Positions 6,661-13,690 are shown, numbered from the stretch's first letter. The stretch: DNA of 13,692 nt from Anaerobutyricum stercoris (GCA_019116455.1 DXBR01000041.1:1-13692); one strand, 5' to 3'. A program made the numbers and translations. The notes: generated from the sequence alone by a model not told the origin.

Positions 6661-7425
6661 ATGACAAAGGTACTGATGTACGGATGTAATGGCTATATGG
6701 GACATGTCATTTGCGATTTAATAAAAGATATGGACAATGTGGAAGTGGCAGCCGGCGTGGACGTGACAGCCGGAAAGCAGGAGGATTTTCCTGTTTTTAC
6801 TTCACTTGACGAAGTAAATGTACCGGTGGATGCCATCATTGATTTCTCTGCCGCTCCGGCAGTGGATGCAGTTCTTGATTATGCGGCGGAGAAACAGATT
6901 CCTCTTGTAGAATGTACCACAGGGCTTAGCGACGAACAGCTTGCTCATCTGAAAGAATGCAGCCAGAGAACAGCGATCCTGCGCTCTGCCAACATGTCTC
7001 TTGGTATTAATACACTCTTAAAAATGGTTAAGACAGCAGCAAAAGTTCTGGGTGATGCTGGTTTTGATATTGATATCGTTGAGAAACATCACAGAAGGAA
7101 ACTGGATGCTCCTTCAGGCACGGCGCTTGCCCTGGCGGACTCCATCAATGAGGCCAGCGAAGGCAGATATGAATATGTTTTTGACCGCAGTCAGCGCCGG
7201 ATGCAGCGTCCGGCGGATGAAATCGGAATTTCAGCAGTGCGCGGCGGAACTATCGTTGGTGAGCATGAGATTATTTTTGCCGGTACAGACGAAGTTATAG
7301 AATTTAAACACACTGCTTATTCCAGAGCCGTTTTTGGAAAAGGAGCCATCCAGGCAGCTGTTTATCTGGCAGGTAAACCGGCGGGACTTTATGATATGAG
7401 CGATGTGATTGACGGAGTGGAATAA
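6661..7425 (+). CDS. dapB: 4-hydroxy-tetrahydrodipicolinate reductase
   Basis: DapB reduces the DapA product to tetrahydrodipicolinate with NAD(P)H, the next step to diaminopimelate and lysine. The Rossmann glycine motif GCNGYMG is at 8-14, DFS at 61-63 and CTTG at 85-88. The catalytic and substrate-binding block EKHHRRKLDAPSGTA is at 141-155 (H143/H144, K147), and the RGG loop is at 194-196. The 254-residue length is normal. GAGGAG (6651-6656) lies 4 nt before the ATG. The gene ends 6 nt before the stop codon of the convergent protease gene, so its transcript must run into the antisense strand of that gene unless it ends very abruptly. Confidence 0.97.
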   Translation: MTKVLMYGCNGYMGHVICDLIKDMDNVEVAAGVDVTAGKQEDFPVFTSLDEVNVPVDAIIDFSAAPAVDAVLDYAAEKQIPLVECTTGLSDEQLAHLKECSQRTAILRSANMSLGINTLLKMVKTAAKVLGDAGFDIDIVEKHHRRKLDAPSGTALALADSINEASEGRYEYVFDRSQRRMQRPADEIGISAVRGGTIVGEHEIIFAGTDEVIEFKHTAYSRAVFGKGAIQAAVYLAGKPAGLYDMSDVIDGVE

Positions 7426-7431
7426 ATTATT

Positions 7432-9204
7432 TTACCGCGGGAGACTGTCCCGCACACATAAAGCGCCCCATCCCACAGAGGGATTGGGATATTGTGAAAA
7501 TTCAGGCAGAGGTCTTGCTCCCTTTTGGAGCAGGGCCTTTACTTTTTCTCCGTATAAAAAAGGATCGTTTCCCATGACGATTCCAAATTGCATCAGCAGA
7601 GCGGCTGCGCCGGTTACAAAAGGAGCGGCCATGGAAGTTCCGTTTCGTACGCTGTATCCTCCGCCTGGCGCGGTGCTTAATATGTTGACTGCAGGTGCGG
7701 TGAGATCTGGTTTGGCATCCAGTATACTGGTGAAGCCTCTGCCGGAAAAGGATGCAAAAGTATCTGTGGCGCTGTCATAACCGCTTACGCTGATCACGTT
7801 TCTGGCGGTAGATGGGACGGTCATAGTCATTTCAGCAGAAGCATCCAGAAATCCGGTCGATGAAGAAGTCGCTTCCCGGGAAGGAAGCCAGAGATTTACA
7901 TATCCGTTAGTGGAAGATTCAGAGACAATGTATAATTGCCAAATACCGGGATGAATCGTTGCCTGAGAGGATGGAAGAATAACGAGGAACATTTCCTGTA
8001 AAGGCTGATAAGGTGTTGGTTCACTTATTATCAGACGAATGAGGTTATCATCCAGTTCAAAACGGTAAATGCCTGGCAAACCGGGAATTACAATCTCCGT
8101 ATTTTGAGACGGCAGAGACAGCCGGTAACGGAACTGATCGCCATAATATTTCCAGAGCTGTACATACAGACTTGTTTCGCCGGGGGCAACACTGAAAGCG
8201 ACACTTTTTTCCTCGCCGGATATGACCCGGAGACTGCTGTGACGCCGGGAGATTCCTTCATTGCCGGTGGCGGTAATAACGATATTTTTTCCGTAAAAAA
8301 TGCAGCTTTCCAGGTAGCGTTCAATCAGGCTGCTGCCATCGTGGGGGCCGTCATTGGAACCATAGCTGATATTAATGCAAAGGGGAAGCAGCCTTTCTGA
8401 TGTGAAGCGAACGGCATAGTCCACCGCCATCATAAGGTTCGCATAATCGGTAAAAACGGAATCCGCGTCATTTTTGAGTTTGACGACAAGCAGAGAGGCT
8501 TCCGGCGCCACTCCGCGGTTTCGTCCGCCGCTGCTGCGTCCGTTACCTGCGCAGATGCCTGCAATATGTGTTCCGTGACCGGTGGAATCAGCAGAAGGAC
8601 GAGGCAGGATTGCTGAGCCGTTTGTCCCGTCAGTTGTGCTCAGTAAATTATTCAGATCATCGTTGGAAAAAATACGTCCCAGTCCATAGCGGTTATTTCC
8701 ATCATAAGCAAGAGTCTGATCCCAATAAGTGATGATACGGGAAGCTCCTGATTCGGAGCGAAAATCCGGATGCCGGTAATCAACACCGGAGTCCAGAATT
8801 GCAACGACTGTACCTCGTCCGGTCAGAGATTCATAGGGAGGATTTTCTGTTAAAACGCCCGGACTGAAAAAAAACGGCCGTCCGGACAGGCAGGAATCAG
8901 AAATTCCGGTGATTTCTTCCTCGTAAAGAGGACGTGGAAGCTCCAGATAAAGTACTTGTGGATATTGAAGGAGATCGGGTATCTGTGCCGCTGGAATTTT
9001 AATAATGGCATAATTGCCGAGAAGAGGCACGATTGATATAGTAAAATTTGCCTCAATTTCCGAAAGTGAACCCTGATAAAGCAGAATTAAAGTCCAAAGG
9101 CGGGTTGACGGTTCATAACCGGAACGCAGTACTGGATTTTTTAATCGTTCTCCTTCGGGAAGAGAGAGGGACAGTGACAGTTCAGAATCTAATTTTTGCT
9201 CCAT
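7432..9204 (-). CDS. Subtilisin-like serine protease (S8 family), Csp-like
   Basis: A complete S8 catalytic triad is visible: D138 in AILDSGVDY, H210 in TGHGTHIAG and S524 in NGTSMAAPFVTG, with the oxyanion Asn N315 in ATGNEG. Residues 1 to about 95 resemble a prodomain. Between N315 and S524 lies an insert of roughly 150 residues (about 325-470) rich in predicted beta strands, in the position of the jelly-roll domain of clostridial CspB. There is no signal peptide or membrane segment, so the protein starts out inside the cell. Csp proteases are packed into spores and activate the cortex hydrolase SleC during germination. That function is a family-based inference, and Lachnospiraceae often carry several such paralogues with unknown targets. 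On the minus strand GGAG lies 12 nt before the ATG, a rather long spacing. A forespore-type promoter may lie at 9244-9274. No sleC or other csp gene is in the window. Confidence 0.87.
   Translation of the reverse strand: MEQKLDSELSLSLSLPEGERLKNPVLRSGYEPSTRLWTLILLYQGSLSEIEANFTISIVPLLGNYAIIKIPAAQIPDLLQYPQVLYLELPRPLYEEEITGISDSCLSGRPFFFSPGVLTENPPYESLTGRGTVVAILDSGVDYRHPDFRSESGASRIITYWDQTLAYDGNNRYGLGRIFSNDDLNNLLSTTDGTNGSAILPRPSADSTGHGTHIAGICAGNGRSSGGRNRGVAPEASLLVVKLKNDADSVFTDYANLMMAVDYAVRFTSERLLPLCINISYGSNDGPHDGSSLIERYLESCIFYGKNIVITATGNEGISRRHSSLRVISGEEKSVAFSVAPGETSLYVQLWKYYGDQFRYRLSLPSQNTEIVIPGLPGIYRFELDDNLIRLIISEPTPYQPLQEMFLVILPSSQATIHPGIWQLYIVSESSTNGYVNLWLPSREATSSSTGFLDASAEMTMTVPSTARNVISVSGYDSATDTFASFSGRGFTSILDAKPDLTAPAVNILSTAPGGGYSVRNGTSMAAPFVTGAAALLMQFGIVMGNDPFLYGEKVKALLQKGARPLPEFSQYPNPSVGWGALCVRDSLPR
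7437..7453 (-). terminator. Weak hairpin at the dapB/protease convergence
   Basis: GCGGGA (7437-7442) and TCCCGC (7448-7453) form a perfect 6-bp stem with a 5-nt loop, inside the last codons of the protease gene and just past the dapB stop. On the minus strand AT-rich sequence follows but no T-run; on the plus strand there is none either. It is the only candidate terminator between these convergent genes. Confidence 0.25.
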
Positions 9205-9243
9205 AGAATAGGGGTACTCCTCTTTTGATTCAGATCTTTTTAA

Positions 9244-9274
9244 TCATATGAAAGTGAGAGGCAGTTTATTATCA
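9244..9274 (-). promoter_or_regulatory. Possible sigma-G/sigma-F-like promoter of the protease gene
   Basis: On the minus strand TGATAA (9269-9274) is followed after 18 nt by CATATGA (9244-9250). These resemble the forespore sigma-G pattern (TGAATA-like, 17-18 nt, CATnnTA) with one mismatch in the -10 heptamer. A sigma-A reading (TTGATA with TATGAT) would need a 21-nt spacer, which is too long. Confidence 0.3.
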
Positions 9275-9293
9275 AATGGAGATTTACCCGCCC

Positions 9294-9322
9294 TTGCCCG
9301 CTAAGCGATAATGTGCTATATT
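9294..9322 (+). promoter_or_regulatory. Predicted sigma-A promoter of dtd
   Basis: TTGCCC (9294-9299) is separated by 17 nt from TATATT (9317-9322), which is preceded by TGC (9314-9316), an extended -10. Initiation near 9329 leaves a short leader of about 27 nt containing GGAGG (9344-9348). Confidence 0.6.
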
Positions 9323-9355
9323 GAAGACGTTTGTGTGTAGAATGGAGGAAGAAAG

Positions 9356-9802
9356 ATGAAGGCAGTAATTCAATTAGTTTCAAAAGCTGCTGTCACTGTT
9401 GAGAGGGAGGAAAAAAGGGAGATTGGTCCTGGTTATGTGATTCTTCTTGGTGTGGCGGAAGGCGATACGGAAGAGACAATGAAAAAAATGGTAAAAAAGA
9501 TAATCGATCTGCGCTTGTTCCAGGATGAGAATGGAAAAACCAATCTTTCTGTTGAGGATGTGAAGGGAGATTTTCTTGTGGTGTCTCAGTTTACTCTTCT
9601 GGCAGACTGCCGGAAAGGGCGGCGTCCGAGTTTTGTGAAAGCCGGCAATCCCGCAGAGGCAAAAAAAATATATGAAGCATTTATTGAAGAATGTAAAAAG
9701 AGAATTGATACAGTGAAACATGGAGAGTTTGGCGCATATATGCAGGTGGAACTTGTGAACGACGGGCCGTTTACCATTGTGCTTGACAGTGATGAACTGT
9801 AA
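9356..9802 (+). CDS. dtd: D-aminoacyl-tRNA deacylase
   Basis: Dtd hydrolyses D-aminoacyl-tRNAs (and glycyl-tRNA-Ala), clearing mischarged tRNA in the cytosol. Both active-site signatures are present: SQFTLLAD at 77-84 and the Gly-cisPro motif in NDGPFT at 135-140. At 148 residues it is a standard-length Dtd. GGAGG lies 7 nt upstream of the ATG. In many Firmicutes dtd follows relA; here it stands between a divergent protease gene and icd with its own promoter. No terminator is visible after its TAA, so some read-through into icd is possible. Confidence 0.96.
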   Translation: MKAVIQLVSKAAVTVEREEKREIGPGYVILLGVAEGDTEETMKKMVKKIIDLRLFQDENGKTNLSVEDVKGDFLVVSQFTLLADCRKGRRPSFVKAGNPAEAKKIYEAFIEECKKRIDTVKHGEFGAYMQVELVNDGPFTIVLDSDEL

Positions 9803-9827
9803 AAAATGAAGCAATTTATTAAAGAAC

Positions 9828-9857
9828 TTGCATTTTATGGGTGATTTACTATATAAT
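9828..9857 (+). promoter_or_regulatory. Predicted promoter of icd
   Basis: TATAAT (9852-9857) is a perfect -10. TTGCAT (9828-9833) lies 18 nt upstream as a weak -35 with three of six matches. Initiation near 9864 would place the hairpin at 9866-9904 at the very 5' end of the transcript. Confidence 0.55.
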
Positions 9858-9865
9858 ACCTCTGG

Positions 9866-9904
9866 GCAATGCGTTTAAAGCGCCGATCGCTCGGTCCGCA
9901 TTGC
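9866..9904 (+). promoter_or_regulatory. 5'-end hairpin of the icd leader
   Basis: GCAATGCG (9866-9873) pairs perfectly with CGCATTGC (9897-9904). Inside it, CCGA (9883-9886) pairs with TCGG (9891-9894) around TCGC. No T-run follows. The position at the predicted transcript start suggests either a stabilising 5' stem or, as DNA, a protein-binding dyad just downstream of the promoter. Confidence 0.45.
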
Positions 9905-9952
9905 GGCTGGAAAGTTATACAGGAATCACATGTATCAGGAAAGGAGACCGTA

Positions 9953-11164
9953 ATGGATAAGATCAAAATGACCACTCCTCTCGTTGAGATGGACGGAGAC
10001 GAGATGACCAGAATCCTCTGGAAGATGATTAAAGATGAACTGCTTCTGCCGTTTATCGACTTAAAGACAGAATATTACGACCTGGGGCTGGAACACAGAG
10101 ACGAGACCAGAGATCAGGTGACGATAGATTCCGCCAATGCGGCGAAAAAATACGGCGTTGCGGTAAAATGTGCGACCATCACGCCAAATGCGGCGAGAAT
10201 GGATGAGTACAATTTGAAGGAAATGTACAGAAGCCCAAACGGGACTATCCGTGCCATCCTGGACGGAACGGTATTCCGCGCGCCGATCGTGGTAAAAGGT
10301 ATTGAACCGACCGTGAAGACATGGAAGAAGCCGATCACCATCGCAAGACATGCTTACGGTGATGTGTACAAGGGAACAGAGATGAAGGTTCCGGGTCCTG
10401 GAAAAGCGGAACTTGTCTTTACCGGAGAGGACGGACAGGAAGTGCGCGAACTTATCCATGAATTTGACGGCCCGGGCATCCTGCAGGGTATGCATAACCT
10501 GGAAAGCTCCATCAGCAGCTTTGCGAGATCCTGTTTCAACTATGCACTGGAAACAAAGCAGGATCTGTGGTTCGCCACCAAGGATACCATTTCCAAAAAA
10601 TACGATCATACATTTAAAGACATTTTCCAGGACATTTTCGATGCGGAATACAAAGAGAAGTTTGACGCCGCAGGTATCGAATATTTCTATACACTGATCG
10701 ATGACGCCGTAGCCAGAGTCATTCGTTCCGAGGGAGGCTACATATGGGCATGTAAGAACTATGACGGCGACGTTATGAGTGATATGGTGGCTACAGCTTT
10801 CGGTTCTCTCGCCATGATGACTTCCGTGCTGGTGGCTCCGGATGGAACCACGGAATACGAAGCGGCGCACGGAACCGTGCAGAGACATTATTACAAACAT
10901 CTCAAAGGCGAGGAGACTTCTACCAACTCCGTGGCAACGATCTTTGCCTGGTCAGGCGCTCTCCGCAAGAGAGGAAAGCTTGACGGTATCGAGGAACTGG
11001 TACAGTTTGCAGATAAGCTGGAAGAGGCGACCATCGAGACCATCGAGGGCGGCACCATGACAAAAGACCTGGCGCTGATCACCACCCTTGAAAATGTAAA
11101 CACAGTAAACAGCGAAGGCTTTATCAAGGCGATTCGCAGTCTGCTGGAGAAAAAATTAGGATAA
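9953..11164 (+). CDS. icd: NADP-dependent isocitrate dehydrogenase, eukaryote-like homodimeric type
   Basis: This enzyme oxidatively decarboxylates isocitrate to 2-oxoglutarate, feeding glutamate synthesis and making NADPH. Substrate residues are visible in SPNGTIR at 94-100, ARHAYGDVYK at 131-140 (R132, catalytic Y139) and TKDTISKKYD at 209-218. The family signature NYDGDVMSDMVATAFGSLAM is at 269-288, with metal-binding Asp residues there and in LIDDAV at 248-253. AAHGTVQRHY at 304-313 carries the Arg-His pair that favours NADP over NAD in this subfamily. The sequence resembles eukaryotic cytosolic/mitochondrial IDH and not the E. coli type. AAGGAG lies 6 nt before the ATG at 9953, giving 403 residues. 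An in-frame ATG at 9869 lies inside the leader hairpin and is unlikely. No citrate synthase or aconitase gene adjoins. A terminator follows. Confidence 0.96.
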   Translation: MDKIKMTTPLVEMDGDEMTRILWKMIKDELLLPFIDLKTEYYDLGLEHRDETRDQVTIDSANAAKKYGVAVKCATITPNAARMDEYNLKEMYRSPNGTIRAILDGTVFRAPIVVKGIEPTVKTWKKPITIARHAYGDVYKGTEMKVPGPGKAELVFTGEDGQEVRELIHEFDGPGILQGMHNLESSISSFARSCFNYALETKQDLWFATKDTISKKYDHTFKDIFQDIFDAEYKEKFDAAGIEYFYTLIDDAVARVIRSEGGYIWACKNYDGDVMSDMVATAFGSLAMMTSVLVAPDGTTEYEAAHGTVQRHYYKHLKGEETSTNSVATIFAWSGALRKRGKLDGIEELVQFADKLEEATIETIEGGTMTKDLALITTLENVNTVNSEGFIKAIRSLLEKKLG

Positions 11165-11183
11165 ATTACCTTGACTGTATGGG

Positions 11184-11219
11184 ACCATGGCGTCATATGC
11201 TATATGATGCCGTGGTTTT
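11184..11219 (+). terminator. Rho-independent terminator of icd
   Basis: Positions 11185-11198 pair with 11202-11215 through 14 bp, two of them G-U, around the 3-nt loop GCT; A11184-T11216 can extend the stem. TTTT follows at 11216-11219. It starts 20 nt after the icd stop codon. Confidence 0.75.
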
Positions 11220-11227
11220 GCAGCGTT

Positions 11228-11256
11228 TTGACCAACAAAATCCGGACAATAGTAAT
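11228..11256 (+). promoter_or_regulatory. Possible promoter of the DUF2156 gene
   Basis: TTGACC (11228-11233, five of six -35 matches) is 17 nt from AGTAAT (11251-11256, four of six -10 matches). It lies just after the icd terminator and about 50 nt before the gene. Confidence 0.4.
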
Positions 11257-11308
11257 TAGAAAAAATGTAAGTGTATCCGGAAAGATATGCATTAGGAAAG
11301 AGGTTATT

Positions 11309-12196
11309 ATGGATTTTAAGCCTGTCAGGGCAGAAGACAAGGAAACGATAAACAAGTATTTGCAGCATGTGAGTTCCAGAAGCTGTGATATGAGCTTTGC
11401 GGCCATCTATCTCTGGAAGGGATTTTACCATGTGGAATACGCGGAATGTGAGGGAATGATCGTGTTCCGATCCAACGAGGAGAAAACAAGCTTTTCCTTC
11501 CCGCTGGGAGCAGGAGATCCGAAAAAAGCCATCGACAAGCTCATGGAAGACTGTCGGGAAAAAGGAATCCCTCTGGTCTTCCACGGTATTTCCAGAGAGA
11601 TGGAGCAGTATCTCGAGGAGAATTATCCGGGCAAGTTTGAAGTAGAATTTGACAGGGATATTGCAGATTATGTTTATGAAACTCAGGCGCTTATTGAGCT
11701 GAAAGGCAGAAAATATCACGGAAAGAAGAACCATATCAATAAATTCAATAAAACCTATGACTGGAGCTATGAAGCAATCACATCGGAGAATACCCAGGAA
11801 TGTCTCGATATGCTGAAAGTATGGAAATCGCAGAACTGCGCGCCTGAAGATCTGGAAAAACACGCGGAGATCTGCGTGTCGGAAGCTTCCCTCAAAGAAC
11901 GGGAATTCCTTGGATTAAAGGGCGGCCTCATCCGTGTGGACGGCAAGGTTGTCGCCTTTGCGGTGGGAGAAAAGATTCACCCGGATACATTCTGTGTGCA
12001 TATTGAAAAAGCATTTGCCGATGTGCAGGGCGCTTACTCCGTCATTAATCAGCAGTTTCTTGTCCATGAAGCGCAGGACTGCAAATACGTCAATCGGGAG
12101 GACGACGTGGGAGACCCGGGACTCCGCAAAGCGAAGCTCTCCTACCATCCGGCATTCCTGGAGGAGAAGGGGTTCGCCGTCTATAAAGAATCTTAA
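11309..12196 (+). CDS. DUF2156 domain protein (GNAT-like fold), function unknown
   Basis: The protein has 295 residues and fits the DUF2156 family, which shares its fold with the lysyl-transferase domain of MprF (phosphatidylglycerol lysyltransferase) and FemAB-type GNAT enzymes. Family hallmarks are the basic stretch LKGRKYHGKKNHINKFNKTY at 131-150 and the block VNREDDVGDPGLRKAKLSYH at 261-280. There are no membrane segments, unlike MprF, so it is cytosolic and probably uses a soluble acceptor. The donor may be an aminoacyl-tRNA or acyl-CoA, but neither substrate can be read from the sequence. The ATG at 11309 is preceded by AGGAAAGAGG (11294-11303). The frame is open back to 11171, but that stretch runs through the icd terminator, so the shorter form is preferred. 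Confidence 0.85.
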   Translation: MDFKPVRAEDKETINKYLQHVSSRSCDMSFAAIYLWKGFYHVEYAECEGMIVFRSNEEKTSFSFPLGAGDPKKAIDKLMEDCREKGIPLVFHGISREMEQYLEENYPGKFEVEFDRDIADYVYETQALIELKGRKYHGKKNHINKFNKTYDWSYEAITSENTQECLDMLKVWKSQNCAPEDLEKHAEICVSEASLKEREFLGLKGGLIRVDGKVVAFAVGEKIHPDTFCVHIEKAFADVQGAYSVINQQFLVHEAQDCKYVNREDDVGDPGLRKAKLSYHPAFLEEKGFAVYKES

Positions 12197-12206
12197 AATA
12201 AGAATC

Positions 12207-12235
12207 TTGACATGCATAAGGGAAAACTGTATTAT
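12207..12235 (+). promoter_or_regulatory. Predicted strong sigma-A promoter of pyrBI
   Basis: A perfect -35 TTGACA (12207-12212) and TATTAT (12230-12235, five of six matches) are separated by 17 nt. Initiation near 12242 leaves about 110 nt of leader. The last two -10 bases are also the first two of the dyad at 12234-12265. Confidence 0.75.
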
Positions 12236-12265
12236 CAGATGAAGAAAGTTGATTCTTCATCTGAT
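12234..12265 (+). promoter_or_regulatory. Perfect 13-bp dyad over the pyrBI transcription start
   Basis: ATCAGATGAAGAA (12234-12246) and TTCTTCATCTGAT (12253-12265) are exact inverted copies around AGTTGA. The dyad starts in the -10 element and covers the predicted start site. As DNA it could be an operator. As RNA only part of the 5' arm would be transcribed, from about 12242. No T-run follows, so it is not an ordinary terminator of the upstream gene. Confidence 0.55.
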
Positions 12266-12266
12266 G

Positions 12267-12293
12267 GACGCTCTGATATATCAAAAGAGCGTC
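12267..12293 (+). promoter_or_regulatory. Second hairpin in the pyrBI leader
   Basis: GACGCTCT (12267-12274) pairs perfectly with AGAGCGTC (12286-12293) around an 11-nt loop that contains the palindrome GATATATC. There is no following T-run. The 3' arm shares CGTC with an alternative hairpin (CGTCA 12290-12294 with TGACG 12301-12305). I see no PyrR-binding-loop sequence. Confidence 0.45.
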
Positions 12294-12351
12294 ATGGAAT
12301 TGACGAGACAAAAAGGAAAGCAATATATCCACTTGGAAAAGGGAGGTCGTC

Positions 12352-13278
12352 ATGAGACATTTAATTGATCCTATGGACTTATCTGTGGAGGAGATTCAGC
12401 ATCTTCTCGAGCTGGCGGATGATATCATTCTTCATAAGGAGAAGTATCAGGAAGTCTGTAAACATAAAAAACTTGCCACTTTATTTTTTGAACCAAGTAC
12501 AAGAACGCGTTTGAGTTTTGAAGCAGCCATGATGGAGCTTGGCGGCAATGTACTTGGTTTTTCTTCGGCTGATTCCTCATCAGCAACCAAAGGCGAGAGT
12601 GTTTCAGATACTGTCCGCGTGGTATCCGGTTATGCAGATATTATCGCCATGCGTCACCCGAAAGAAGGTGCGCCGTATGTGGCGGCTCAGAAAGTAAATA
12701 TACCGATCATCAATGCCGGCGACGGAGGACATAATCACCCGACTCAGACACTGACAGATTTAATGACCATCCGCCGGGAAAAAGGACGTCTAAACAACCT
12801 GACTGTGGGGATGTGCGGCGATTTGAAGTTCGGACGAACGGTTCATTCTCTGATCAAAGCGCTGTCCCGGTATGAAAATATTACATTTGTGATGATTTCC
12901 CCGAGAGAATTATGTCTGCCGGAATATATCATTAAAGATGTATTCGAAAAGAAAAACATTGCTTACAAGGAAGTGCGCACCATGGAAGAAGTCATGCCTG
13001 AGCTGGACATCCTTTACATGACCAGGGTGCAGAAGGAGAGATTCTTCAATGAGGCAGATTACATCCGCTTAAAAGACAGCTTTATTCTGGATGAGAAGAA
13101 GCTGGAGACTGCCAGGGAAGATCTGTGCATCATGCATCCGCTTCCAAGAGTTAATGAAATTGATACAAAGGTAGACGATGACCCGAGAGCCTGCTATTTT
13201 AAACAGGCCCTCTACGGCAAATATGTGAGAATGGCGTTAATCATGACTTTACTGGGGGTGAGTGCCGATGAAAATTGA
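12352..13278 (+). CDS. pyrB: Aspartate carbamoyltransferase, catalytic chain
   Basis: PyrB joins carbamoyl phosphate and aspartate to N-carbamoyl-aspartate, the committed step of pyrimidine synthesis. The carbamoyl-phosphate motif FEPSTRTRLSFE is at 46-57. The swinging loop SSATKGES at 76-83 supplies S76/K80-type residues to a neighbouring subunit. The catalytic His is in GHNHPTQTLTDL (H129), R225 is in MTRVQKERF, and HPLPR at 262-266 completes the aspartate site. The 308 residues match the class that pairs with a regulatory chain. GGGAGG (12341-12346) is 5 nt before the ATG. pyrI overlaps its 3' end by 11 nt, which indicates translational coupling and the c6r6-type holoenzyme. Confidence 0.98.
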   Translation: MRHLIDPMDLSVEEIQHLLELADDIILHKEKYQEVCKHKKLATLFFEPSTRTRLSFEAAMMELGGNVLGFSSADSSSATKGESVSDTVRVVSGYADIIAMRHPKEGAPYVAAQKVNIPIINAGDGGHNHPTQTLTDLMTIRREKGRLNNLTVGMCGDLKFGRTVHSLIKALSRYENITFVMISPRELCLPEYIIKDVFEKKNIAYKEVRTMEEVMPELDILYMTRVQKERFFNEADYIRLKDSFILDEKKLETAREDLCIMHPLPRVNEIDTKVDDDPRACYFKQALYGKYVRMALIMTLLGVSADEN

Positions 13279-13690
13279 CAGTATTAAAAATGGTATCGTA
13301 TTAGACCATATCAAAGCGGGCAAAAGCATGGAAATTTACAAATATCTTGGTCTCGACAAACTGGACTGCAGCGTCGCTATCATTAAGAATGCGGTCAGCA
13401 GCAAGATGGGCAAAAAAGATATTATTAAGATCGCCGATAATCTGGACCTGAATCTGGATGTGCTTGGTTACATTGATCCGGATATTACCGTCTGTTACAT
13501 CAAAGACGGAGCCATTGTGAAAAAGAAACACCTTGAGCTTCCGGAGCAGATCACCAATATTATCCGCTGCAAGAATCCTAGATGTATCACTTCCGAGGAA
13601 CGGGGACTTGATCACATTTTCAAGCTCACCGACAGAGAAAACCGCGTATATCGATGCATTTACTGCGAATCGAAGAAAAGTGAATATTAA
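13268..13690 (+). CDS. pyrI: Aspartate carbamoyltransferase, regulatory chain
   Basis: PyrI binds the nucleotide effectors (CTP/UTP against ATP) and gives the PyrB trimers their allosteric control. The N-terminal allosteric domain begins MKIDSIKNGIVLDHIKAGK and contains the Asp/Lys residues expected for nucleotide contact. The C-terminal zinc domain has all four Cys ligands: C101 and C106 in RCKNPRC, and C130 and C133 in RCIYCESKK. With the ATG at 13268 it has 140 residues, slightly shorter than E. coli PyrI. A GTG at 13262 is in frame, but GGGGGTGAG (13254-13262) is best placed for the ATG. The gene overlaps the end of pyrB by 11 nt. The window ends 2 nt after its TAA, so any terminator lies outside. 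Confidence 0.97.
   Translation: MKIDSIKNGIVLDHIKAGKSMEIYKYLGLDKLDCSVAIIKNAVSSKMGKKDIIKIADNLDLNLDVLGYIDPDITVCYIKDGAIVKKKHLELPEQITNIIRCKNPRCITSEERGLDHIFKLTDRENRVYRCIYCESKKSEY

Noticed and set aside
10061..10900. A 279-codon open frame on the minus strand within icd
   Set aside because: It lies wholly opposite a clear isocitrate dehydrogenase, has no good ribosome binding site and no recognisable family features; it is a shadow of codon usage in icd.
11156..11863. A 235-codon open frame on the minus strand across the icd terminator and the DUF2156 gene
   Set aside because: It runs through the icd terminator hairpin and opposite a conserved coding frame, with no protein motifs seen.
12300..12329. 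Second pyrB promoter TTGACG with an 18-nt spacer and TATATC
   Set aside because: The -10 matches only four of six bases and the resulting leader would be about 16 nt; the upstream promoter at 12207 is far better.
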